The translations under genes and the position numbers were made by a program. The notes beneath the pieces were generated by a model. The model did not search any database and had not been told where the DNA came from. It was given only the letters and a program-made list of their open reading frames with translations. A stretch of 64,000 nt of DNA from Palsa-189 sp963803735 (GTDB lineage Bacteria; Acidobacteriota; Terriglobia; Acidiferrales; UBA7541): assembly GCA_963803735.1 (NCBI GenBank), contig CAWDNV010000029.1, forward strand, positions 1-64,000. Direction: 5' to 3'. Positions within the stretch are counted from its first letter, which is position 1; every line of letters starts with the position of its first letter. Below are positions 50,173-58,028 of the stretch, one piece after another.

Positions 50173-52776
50173 ATGATCGGCCAAACCATTTCGCACTACC
50201 GCATTTTGGAGAAGCTCGGTGGCGGCGGCATGGGTGTGGTGTACGAAGCAGAGGATCTGAAGTTGCACCGCCACGTTGCGCTGAAATTCCTACCGCAGGA
50301 ATTGGAGAATGATCCTGCCGCTCGCGAACGGTTCCAGCGAGAAGCCTTTGCTGCGTCCGCGTTGAATCACCCCAATATCTGCACGATTCACAAGATTGAT
50401 GAGGCCAACGGTCAGCACTTCATCGCCATGGAATTGCTGGAAGGCCAAACCCTCAAGCACCTGATTCGAGGCAAGCCCCTGGACATCGAAGAGGTCCTCG
50501 ATCTGAGCATACAGTTGCGGACGCCCTTGATGCCGCCCACGCAAAGGGCATCGTTCATCGTGACATCAAACCGGCGAACATCTTCGTGACCGATCGCGGC
50601 CACGCCAAGATTCTCGATTTCGGTTTGGCCAAGGTGCAGCGAGGAGAGAAGCAACTAGCGAACGTCGTGGCTTCGCAATTGCCGACAGCTGGAGTATCCG
50701 ATCAGGACCTAACTAGTCCGGGTACGACGCTAGGTACTGTGGCTTATATGTCAACGGAACAGGCGCGAGGGGAGGAACTGGACGCTCGGACGGACCTGTT
50801 CTCTTTTGGGGTGGTGCTGTACGAGATGGCTACTGGCAAGTTGCCATTTCAGGGCAACACTTCTGCTGTTATCTTCAATGCGATTCTCAGCAAAGCGCCC
50901 ACACCGCCGACACGCTTGAATCCAGAACTGCCTCCGAAGCTGGAAGAGATTATTAACAAGGCTCTGGAGAAGGACCCCAAACTGCGTTGTCAGAGCGCAG
51001 CGGAATTGAGAGCTGACCTATCCCGGCTAAAACGCGATACGGATTCGGGCCGTTCAGTCGTTGGCGCACCGGCCTCCGAAGCGCCTCCTCAGCCGTGGTG
51101 GCGCAGCAAGGCAGTGCCAGGAGTATCCGCGATTGTCTTAGTCATTGTGCTGGTGGGTGCGGGCAGGCTGTACCGGTCGCGCATGAACGGCGGCGAGGCG
51201 ATTGATTCGGTGGCGGTGCTGCCGTTTGTGAATGCCGGTGGAGATCCAAACGCGGAGTACTTGAGCGACGGAATCACCGAAAGCCTCATTAATAGCCTGT
51301 CCCAACTGCCCCATCTCAAGGTGATGTCGCGGGATTCCGCTTTTATGTACAAGGGCAAGGACTTCGATGCCCGAACTGTTGGACAGGCGCTTGGCGTTCG
51401 CGCCGTCCTCAAAGGCCACGTGATGCAACGCGGCGATGACTTGGAGATCAGCGCCGAGTTGGTGGACGCTCGCGACAACAGCCACATCTGGGGCCAGCAA
51501 TACAGCCGCAAAGCGGCGGATATATTCGCAATGCAGGGTGACCTCGCAAAAGAGATGACGAGCATGCTGCGGATGCGCTTGACCGGCGAAGATGAGAAGC
51601 GCATGGCCAAGAGCTACACGGCGAACCCCGAAGCGTATCAGGATTATCTGAAAGGCCGCTATTGGTGGAACAAAAGAACCGAGGAGGGAAACAACAAGGG
51701 TATCGAGTACTTTCGGGCGGCGATTGAAAAGGACCCCACCTACGCGCAGGCCTATTCCGGCATGGCCGACTGCTATAGTAGCAACGCAACCCTCGGTTTT
51801 GTTCCCCCGAAGGAGGTTTTTCCGAAAGCAAAGGAGGCCGCGCAAAAGGCACTGGAAATAGATGACACTCTGGCCGAAGCTCACATCTCGCTGGCAATGA
51901 TCCAGACGGCCTACGACTGGGATTGGTCAGGCGCGGAGACGGAATTCCAACGAGCCATTGGGCTCAATCCAAGCTATGCGCTCGCCCACTATTGGTATGG
52001 TGTCTATTTAGTGCAAATGGGGCGGCTTGAAGAAGCCATCGCGGAGCACAAGCGAGCCCTGGAGCTTGATCCACTCTCGCTCCCGATTAGCAGTGCCAGC
52101 TCAACCGGTCGATGCAACACCGTCCAATCAGTTGACCGGACAATACTTCACCCCGGAGCGCCGATCTGTCTGGCTCTATTCAATCAGACCTATACAGGGT
52201 AGTGTTTTTTTGAATCAACCCTCGCGACCGACTCTCGTCCTGAGAACTCCTGCAAGTAGACGGGTCGAGCAAGTGTTGCGCTGACCCATTGAGACCACCT
52301 TGGGAACGACATTCTACAGTGCACGGCAATATGACCAAGCGATCGAGCAGGAGCGGAAGACACTGGAGTTAGACCCAAACTTCATTCCAGCGCTCGACAC
52401 CCTCGGAATGGCCTATGTTCAAAAATCCATGTACAGGGAAGGCATGGCGGAGTTTGAAAAGGCGTTGGTGATTTCCCCTGGCAACACATTGGCACTATCG
52501 GGGCTCGGATACGCCTATGCGGTGGCGGGCAGAAGAGGCGAGGCCCAGAAGGTGCTCGATCAATTGAACGCGCTCTCGAAGGTACGATATGTTCCAGCAG
52601 TTCACAGGGCCACAATCTACGTGGGTCTTGCGGAAAAGGATAAGGCATTCGAGTGGTTGGAGAGGGCTTGTGAAGAACGCTTTGTCGTCCCCATCAAGGT
52701 GGACCCGGCCTTCGACCCCTTGCGCTCGGACCCGCGCTTCGCCGACCTGCTGCGGCGGATGAACCTACAACCTTGA
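50173..52776 (+). pseudogene. Ser/Thr kinase with TPR domain, broken by a frameshift and an IS-derived insertion
   Basis: N-terminal kinase: GGGGMGVVYEAEDLKLHRHV, VALKFLP. One base is missing near 50513; after it the other frame gives ADALDAAHAKGIVHRDIKPA, DFGLAKVQ and MSTEQARG. Then a membrane segment (about 51105-51175), a FlgO-like stretch (VAVLPFVNAGGDPNAEYLSD, then GITESLINSLSQLP), and TPRs (AQAYSGMADCY; LAHYWYGVYLVQMGRLEEAI). At 52095 a 205-base IS30-derived piece interrupts LPISS; TPRs resume with LGTTFYSARQYDQAIEQERK at 52300 and end FADLLRRMNLQP. Restoring both changes gives exactly 800 codons including the stop. Confidence 0.9.
52095..52299 (+). mobile_element. Internally deleted IS30-type element (MITE-like, 205 bp)
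   Basis: It shares its left end (GCCAGCTCAACCGGTCGATG then CAACACC) and right end (GTGTTGC...TTGAGACCACC) with the intact element at 9757-10986. The interior keeps traces of both ends of a transposase: PERRSVWLYS resembles AQRADLWWRW, and LNQPSRPTLVLRTPASR resembles LNQRPRKTLGFETPESR. The middle about 1 kb is gone. Precise removal rejoins the host kinase-TPR gene in frame (...LPISS-LGTTFY...), which fixes the boundaries. No target duplication was seen. Confidence 0.8.
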
Positions 52777-52819
52777 GCGGCGCCCAAAGATAAATGCGTC
52801 TGACGTGAATTGGCCGTTC

Positions 52820-53185
52820 TTAGACTGCGCTTCCCTGAGACTTCGAGAAGCTCCGCACGGCATCCTCTTGGCTTTTGGATACGTCGAAAACCGTCAATAG
52901 TCTTGTGATCTGCAACAACTGATTGAAGTGTGCTCCCAAGTTACAAAGCCGCACGGACGCGCCTGCTGACTTTGCGCTCGAATAGGCCGCGACAAGTGCG
53001 CCGAGACCGGAGCTGTCAATCATCGTCACATTTTGCATGTCGAGGATGACGTTCTTCTTACCCTGAGCGATCAGATTTTTCACACTCTCGCGCAGTTTGT
53101 TAGTCTCTTCGCCGAGCACAATGCGACCATCCAGCGTCAGCACCGCAACCCCATCTGTTTCGTGGTTCGTTATCTTGAGAGCCAT
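52820..53185 (-). CDS. STAS-domain anti-sigma-factor antagonist (SpoIIAA/RsbV-like)
   Basis: 121 residues from the ATG at 53185 with AAGGAG eight bases upstream; the frame is open far upstream (to 53917) but is only a shadow of the IS110 fragment there. Classical antagonist: VAVLTLDGRIVLGEETNKLR, KNVILDMQNVTMIDSSGLGA with the phosphoserine site in DSSG, then SAKSAGASVRLCNLGAHFNQ. It would compete for an anti-sigma kinase. It converges with the broken kinase-TPR gene; no anti-sigma gene is nearby. Confidence 0.92.
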   Translation of the reverse strand: MALKITNHETDGVAVLTLDGRIVLGEETNKLRESVKNLIAQGKKNVILDMQNVTMIDSSGLGALVAAYSSAKSAGASVRLCNLGAHFNQLLQITRLLTVFDVSKSQEDAVRSFSKSQGSAV

Positions 53186-53362
53186 GGCGTATCTCCTTCT
53201 CTCAAACTCGAAATATCCGGCTAACAACTGCAGATTATTCCACTCTCGTTTCGGAGTCTCAATGGCGCGGAAGTATATAACACTTCTTACCGCTATGCAG
53301 CTTCGTGAGGTGGTAGATGGGCTTGATAACGGGCGAGAAGGAGTGTGATGTCGTCGGCTTGA

Positions 53363-53851
53363 TTGGCACCACGAGAGAAAGTCGCAGAACTGGACCAGGC
53401 GGTGTGCACCGAGGCACTGCGACGTCCGGAAGTGCGGCTGTTGATGACCCATCCGGGCGTAGGGCCGGTGGTCGGATTGGCCTATGTGTTGACCATCGGT
53501 CCGCCGCAACGATTTCCCCGCGGCAAGCAGGTGGCCAGCTACCTGGGACTGATTCCCCGCGAGCACTCTTCGGGCGGGCGTCAGCGACTGGGGTCCATCA
53601 GCAAGCAAGGCAACACCATGATGCGCACGCTTTTGGTGGAGGCGGCGCAGACCGCTGCGCGGTTCGACGAAGAGTTGCGGCGGGATTATGGCCGGCTGGC
53701 GGCGCGTCAACATCGAGCGCTGGCCAAGGTGATGGTCGCGCGCAAGCTGGCGGTAAGGATGTACTGGATGCTGCGGGAGAACCGGCCGTACCCGCTGCGC
53801 CCGGTCGCTCGTATGCAGGGCCGCCCGAGTCATTCTGTGGTCGCAGGTTGA
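53363..53851 (+). pseudogene. IS110-family transposase, C-terminal fragment
   Basis: About 160 codons: KVAELDQAVCTEALRRPEVR, LLMTHPGVGPVVGLAYVLTI, YLGLIPREHSSGGRQRLGSI, then SKQGNTMMRTLLVEAAQTAA. This is the Transposase_20 domain (GVGPVTA...LGL.P.e.SSG) of IS110-type DEDD transposases. The N-terminal DEDD catalytic domain is missing; similarity begins at about 53365. It is a dead remnant. Confidence 0.85.
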
Positions 53852-54312
53852 GACCGAGCGCTTGAGTGGGCACCCTGCCTCCCTCGACGAGCGAGGGAGT
53901 TCGGAGTAGCGAATCATGGTCGCTGTAAGAGACCGAAGAGATGGATGGTGGAGCGATCATCGTTTCACCGATTGATTCTGTAAACGAGTCTGGTATTGGC
54001 AAAAGACTCTGGTAAGGGAAAAACAAACCGACCACGAGAGCACGTCCTGCCCTTGCTCGCAGGGGTGTCGCTTGACTGAGCCGCATTCGTCAGAGACAGG
54101 ATGACGGCTTAGGACTCCCAAGCCCTGCCGCATCCAAAATGGAGAAGGAATTCTGCTTCGGTATTCTATGATCTAGGCCTGAAGGAGCTTGCGACGCACG
54201 AGCAAGGCCTAGTCGGCCAATGCGAGGTGGCCCTTGACACTTCCACTCCATCGGTTTAGATTCTGCCCCCTCCTCGGTTAGGACCTTCGACTCATCTCCC
54301 AAGGAGGCGAGA
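53852..54312 (+). other. Intergenic region with one hairpin
   Basis: About 460 bases after the IS110 fragment. A hairpin with an 8-bp stem CTCCCTCG/CGAGGGAG and a 5-base loop lies at 53879-53899; there is no T-run, so it is more likely part of the IS end than a terminator. The rest shows no gene. The last bases carry the ribosome site of the next gene. Confidence 0.45.
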
Positions 54313-54534
54313 ATGATCGACGTCCCCAACGGCACCATGCAAGTCCAGAATCCGACAGCCGTTCTTCGTAATGCAGAGGGCGTGTTCGAAGTGATCTCCC
54401 CTTTTGGACACGTGTTTCACGTTAACTGCCGCCGAGGGACGAAGATGTTCGTTCGGGCGATTAGTGAGCCAGAGCGCGTCGAGGTTTCTGACCGGCTATG
54501 GCGGATCCGCAGAATCGATCGTAATGTGGCCTAG
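54313..54534 (+). CDS. Small hypothetical protein
   Basis: 73 residues; AAGGAGG lies five bases before the ATG, a strong site. Sequence MIDVPNGTMQVQNPTAVLRN, then FEVISPFGHVFHVNCRRGTK and VEVSDRLWRIRRID. Compact beta-rich composition; no recognised family, no signal peptide. Confidence 0.55.
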   Translation: MIDVPNGTMQVQNPTAVLRNAEGVFEVISPFGHVFHVNCRRGTKMFVRAISEPERVEVSDRLWRIRRIDRNVA

Positions 54535-54736
54535 GCACGCAAGAAAGAATAACCGAGCAGCGCTAGTTGGCGTTGCCGGTTGTGGAGTTCAGGTGTGGGT
54601 TCGCACTCTTATCCGTGCTCCGAACGAACAATTGGCTTGTCATTCAACTCTCCCGTAGTATCCATTTTCCACTTCGTCTTGCAGCGCTTGTTCGGTTTTC
54701 AAGCTATCGAGAAGAGTCTGAACCTTTCCGCGGCAT

Positions 54737-54981
54737 TTGGCCCGAATTCTCGGTTGGGACGGGGGAACTGGCCAGACTATCACGGCCACCGCCGTAGCCC
54801 GCGAAATCGCCGGGCGTATAATCACGTTTTTCGTCCGCAAAACAGAAGGCGGCGCGGATCTATGGAAAGGCCAGAAACGTTCAGCGGGATCCTCACTGGC
54901 GGGACCCTGCTCTTCTACGAATACGTTCACGGCAGAGTCGCGGTGCTTGGCGCCGGCGATCAGACCGCCTGGACCTGGTAG
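54737..54981 (+). pseudogene. Frameshifted C-terminal remnant of an MGH1/GH63-like glucosidase
   Basis: One frame gives TAVAREIAGRIITFFVRK, like MAREIADRMIRIFVRD near the end of the intact glucosidase at 58029-60740. A second frame then gives LFYEYVHGRVAVLGAGDQTA then WTW and a stop, like LFNEYYHGETGAGLGASHQT then GWSG. It therefore matches the last about 80 codons of that family with at least one shift. The sthA-like start follows 34 bases later. Confidence 0.6.
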
Positions 54982-55015
54982 GAAACGTGATAGACAGTGG
55001 CAACAAGGTCGCGAA

Positions 55016-56428
55016 ATGTCCATGAGGCGATTTGATCTTGTCGTGATCGGCTCGGGTCCTGCAGGAGAAAAGGGCGCCGCCCAGGCAGCCTATTTCGGCA
55101 AGCGCGTAGCGCTCATCGAACGCAGCGCGGACCTCGGCGGAGCATGCCTCAATACCGGCACTATACCATCGAAGACGTTACGTGAATCAGCGCTCTATTT
55201 TTCAGGATTGCGCCAGCGCGGCCTTTACGGCATCGACTATTCGTTGCGAGAAGGGCTTACCATTCCCGATTTCATGCGCCGCAAGGACATGGTAGTGCGT
55301 ACCGAGCGCGAAAAAGAGGATCGGAACCTGGCCATGCACAAGGTCGAACTGCTGCGCGGCCAAGCTAGCTTCGAAGACCCGCACGTGATCTCGGTCGAGA
55401 CGCGCGACGGTGACGTTGATCGTCTCTCCGGAGACGTGATCCTAGTCGCCACCGGCTCGCGGCCGCACCGCCCACGCGAAATTCCCTTCGACGATAAGTT
55501 CATTTTTGATTCCGATTCGATTCTTCAGATGGATCGCATTCCGAAAAGCATGGCGATACTTGGCGGCGGCGTGATCGGATGCGAATATGCGTCGATTTTC
55601 GCGGCACTGGGCGTGGAGATGGCGTTGATCGATAGCCGAGACCGTTTACTGCCGTTCCTCGACCCGGAGATTTCCGAGACGCTGCGCTGCCGCCTGACTA
55701 GTCTGGGGCTGCAGTTTCATCCCAAGGAGCGGATGCTGCGGTCCGAACGCATCGATGGGGGCGTGCGCCTGCATCTGCAGTCCGGACGCGCGATCGAGAA
55801 AGAAACTGCACTCTTCGCTGCGGGACGCCGCGGCGCGGTGGACGGACTGGCACTCGAACGATCGGGCCTGGCGCTTGGCGATAGCGGCTACATCGAAGTA
55901 GACGCCGCGTACCGCACCAATGTACCGCACATTTATGCCGCGGGTGACGTAATCGGCTTCCCGGCGCTGGCGTCCGTCTCCATGGAGCAAGGGCGATTGG
56001 CCGTCTGCCACGCTTTCGGCTTCACATATAAACAGCGGCTCGCCAGCCAATTACCTATGGGCATCTACACGATCCCTGAGATCTCCTCGGTGGGCGAATC
56101 CGAAGAGTCCTGTAAAGCTAAGAGAATTTCCTACGAAGTTGGCCGCGCTCACTACTCCAATAATGCCCGCGGGCAGATCGTCGGAGATTCCACGGGCCTG
56201 CTTAAGCTTGTCTTCCAGCGCGAGAAGCGCCAACTGCTAGGCGTGCACATCATCGGTGAAGGTGCCACAGAGCTCATCCATCTCGGCATGGCCGTTCTCG
56301 AAGTCGGCGGCGCGCTTGATACTTTCATTGATCTTGTCTTCAACTACCCCACACTCTCCGAGATGTACAAATACGCCGCCTATGACGGCCTCGGAAATCT
56401 TGCCGGGCACAAGTTGCGCGAAGGATGA
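55016..56428 (+). CDS. sthA: Soluble pyridine nucleotide transhydrogenase
   Basis: 470 residues from the ATG at 55016; the upstream open frame belongs to the glucosidase remnant. FAD/NAD-linked reductase fold: VVIGSGPAGEKGAAQAAYFG, GGACLNTGTIPSKTLRESAL, NAD motif AILGGGVIGCEYASIFAALG, FAD motif PHIYAAGDVIGFPALASVSM, and a C-terminal dimer domain (GVHIIGEGATELIHLGMAVL). The second redox cysteine of lipoamide dehydrogenases is replaced (CLNTGT), as in SthA, which moves hydride between NADPH and NAD+. It would balance NADPH from sugar oxidation, fitting its neighbours. Confidence 0.92.
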   Translation: MSMRRFDLVVIGSGPAGEKGAAQAAYFGKRVALIERSADLGGACLNTGTIPSKTLRESALYFSGLRQRGLYGIDYSLREGLTIPDFMRRKDMVVRTEREKEDRNLAMHKVELLRGQASFEDPHVISVETRDGDVDRLSGDVILVATGSRPHRPREIPFDDKFIFDSDSILQMDRIPKSMAILGGGVIGCEYASIFAALGVEMALIDSRDRLLPFLDPEISETLRCRLTSLGLQFHPKERMLRSERIDGGVRLHLQSGRAIEKETALFAAGRRGAVDGLALERSGLALGDSGYIEVDAAYRTNVPHIYAAGDVIGFPALASVSMEQGRLAVCHAFGFTYKQRLASQLPMGIYTIPEISSVGESEESCKAKRISYEVGRAHYSNNARGQIVGDSTGLLKLVFQREKRQLLGVHIIGEGATELIHLGMAVLEVGGALDTFIDLVFNYPTLSEMYKYAAYDGLGNLAGHKLREG

Positions 56429-56664
56429 GCGGGTCGGACATGCTGTCTTGGCTGGCGGCTTGTAATTTTGGAATAAGGCCAGGGGTGCAAAAGCAACTGG
56501 AGTGTCAAGCGCTATGTCGGCAAGCTGGCGGTCTGGCTCTTGTTCAGGATCTCTTTCTGTCCAACCGCCACCGGGCGTATCTAATGAACTGCCTCCCGGT
56601 TAAACCGCCCACCGCTCCAGACGCTCTATTGTCGCCGAGAAATGTTTTCATCCGCCCCGATCAG

Positions 56665-57663
56665 TTAACCGCAGATGTAAGTATTGCGGGTGGATTGAGC
56701 TGCTACAAGAGCCGCTCCCAACAACGCAGTCTTTTCGTTTGTAATGATGTAGACCGGCATTGCTTGAAGCAACGAACTCATGCGTCCCTTTCCTGTGAAA
56801 GATTCTATAAATACAGCGGAAGCGAGCCTGGGCGCGATTTTTGGGGCGATTCCTCCGCCCAGGAACACACCACCCGTAGCCATAAAGCGCAAACCCAAAT
56901 TTCCCGCTTCTGCCCCGTAAATGGAAACAAGAAGATCTAGCGCCTGCTGGCAAAGGGCATCTTTACCGGCTAGAGCTGTGCTGGAAATGACGGCGGCCGG
57001 GTTGCTGGTTTGCATTTCCAACCGCAGCCAGTCCGGCTCCTCGGTGCGGCCCGTGTCGCGGAGAAAGCTGTAGATGTTGACCAAGCCGGGACCGGACAGC
57101 ACCCGTTCGTAGCTGACATGTTGAAATTGCCGCTCCAAGTAACAAAGCAGTTCAACTTCGAGACCGTTGCGGGGCGCGAAGTCGCCGTGTCCCCCTTCCG
57201 ATGCACAAACGAAGTGCTTTTGACCGTTCCAGAATAAGCCGGCTTCCCCCAGTCCTGTTCCCGCCGAGATAACTGCTCGATTTCCAGTGGGCTCGGGCGA
57301 ACCAGGATTGACGCAAATCGTATCGCCGGCAGAGAGTAGCGCAATGCCGTGGGCGTTCGCTTCCAGATCGTTCAGCAACTGGATGGAGGTGAGCCCGATC
57401 TCATCGGCGATCGCGGCGGCAACGACGGTCCAGGGCAGGTTTGGAGTTTGCACGACTCCTTTGCTCACAGGGCCGGCTATACCGAAGCAGGCCGCTTCCG
57501 CACGACAGCTTTGAGAACTCGTAAATTCGCTGATGATTTGCTGTAGATTTTGATAGCTACGACTGGGAAAGACAGCTTCTGAAACGAGGTGTAAGCGCTG
57601 GCTTTCGACCTCGAAAAACGCCAGCCGTGTGTTCGTACCGCCGATATCACCTGCAAGAACCAC
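56665..57663 (-). CDS. glk: Glucokinase (ROK-independent Glk family)
   Basis: 332 residues from a GTG at 57663 with AGGAG four bases upstream, giving MVLAGDIGGTNTRLAFFEVE; the frame is open 16 codons further (TTG 57711). Further blocks: CFGIAGPVSKGVVQTPNLPW, LLNDLEANAHGIALL with the catalytic Asp, AGTGLGEAGLFW, GGHGDFAPRNGLEVELL, and GGVFLGGGIAPKI. This is the proteobacterial-type Glk that phosphorylates glucose with ATP (E. coli Glk is 321 residues). It converges with sthA and is divergent from the glucosidase. Confidence 0.93.
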   Translation of the reverse strand: MVLAGDIGGTNTRLAFFEVESQRLHLVSEAVFPSRSYQNLQQIISEFTSSQSCRAEAACFGIAGPVSKGVVQTPNLPWTVVAAAIADEIGLTSIQLLNDLEANAHGIALLSAGDTICVNPGSPEPTGNRAVISAGTGLGEAGLFWNGQKHFVCASEGGHGDFAPRNGLEVELLCYLERQFQHVSYERVLSGPGLVNIYSFLRDTGRTEEPDWLRLEMQTSNPAAVISSTALAGKDALCQQALDLLVSIYGAEAGNLGLRFMATGGVFLGGGIAPKIAPRLASAVFIESFTGKGRMSSLLQAMPVYIITNEKTALLGAALVAAQSTRNTYICG

Positions 57664-58028
57664 CGGACTCCTGCTTCTCCATCGCAGGCCATCGCCCGCG
57701 CTTGCCGCCAATTACTCCGGGTTGCGACAATTCCATCGGCGCCGACAGCGTAAGCGCGGCAAATTATGAATCCTTTTTAGAGGTTGTCAAGCGGCGCGTC
57801 GTGAGATTACTGCCTTGAGTTCGCCCATCGGTATCCCGACGCGGCCCCGGTCCAAGCATAACCAAAGTTGTTGCGGACTGCGGTTGATTGTGCTATGGAA
57901 TGGCGCCCGACTTAGTCTATCAGCTCGAAGAGCAAACCGGTTTGGGGCTGAGGACGGGCATCGTTCCCAGGGGTACGGGTTCACGCAAACTGTTTTGTTC
58001 GACTTGAGCAATTCATAACGCCGAATCA
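57664..58028 (+). other. Intergenic region between divergent glk and glucosidase genes
   Basis: 365 bases that must hold both promoters. No operator dyad, RNA element or small gene was recognised. Short open frames here lack ribosome sites. Confidence 0.4.

Noticed and set aside
53186..53917. Long upstream extension of the STAS frame (365 residues in all)
   Set aside because: The extension is antisense to the IS110 fragment and low in complexity; a strong Shine-Dalgarno precedes the internal ATG at 53185.
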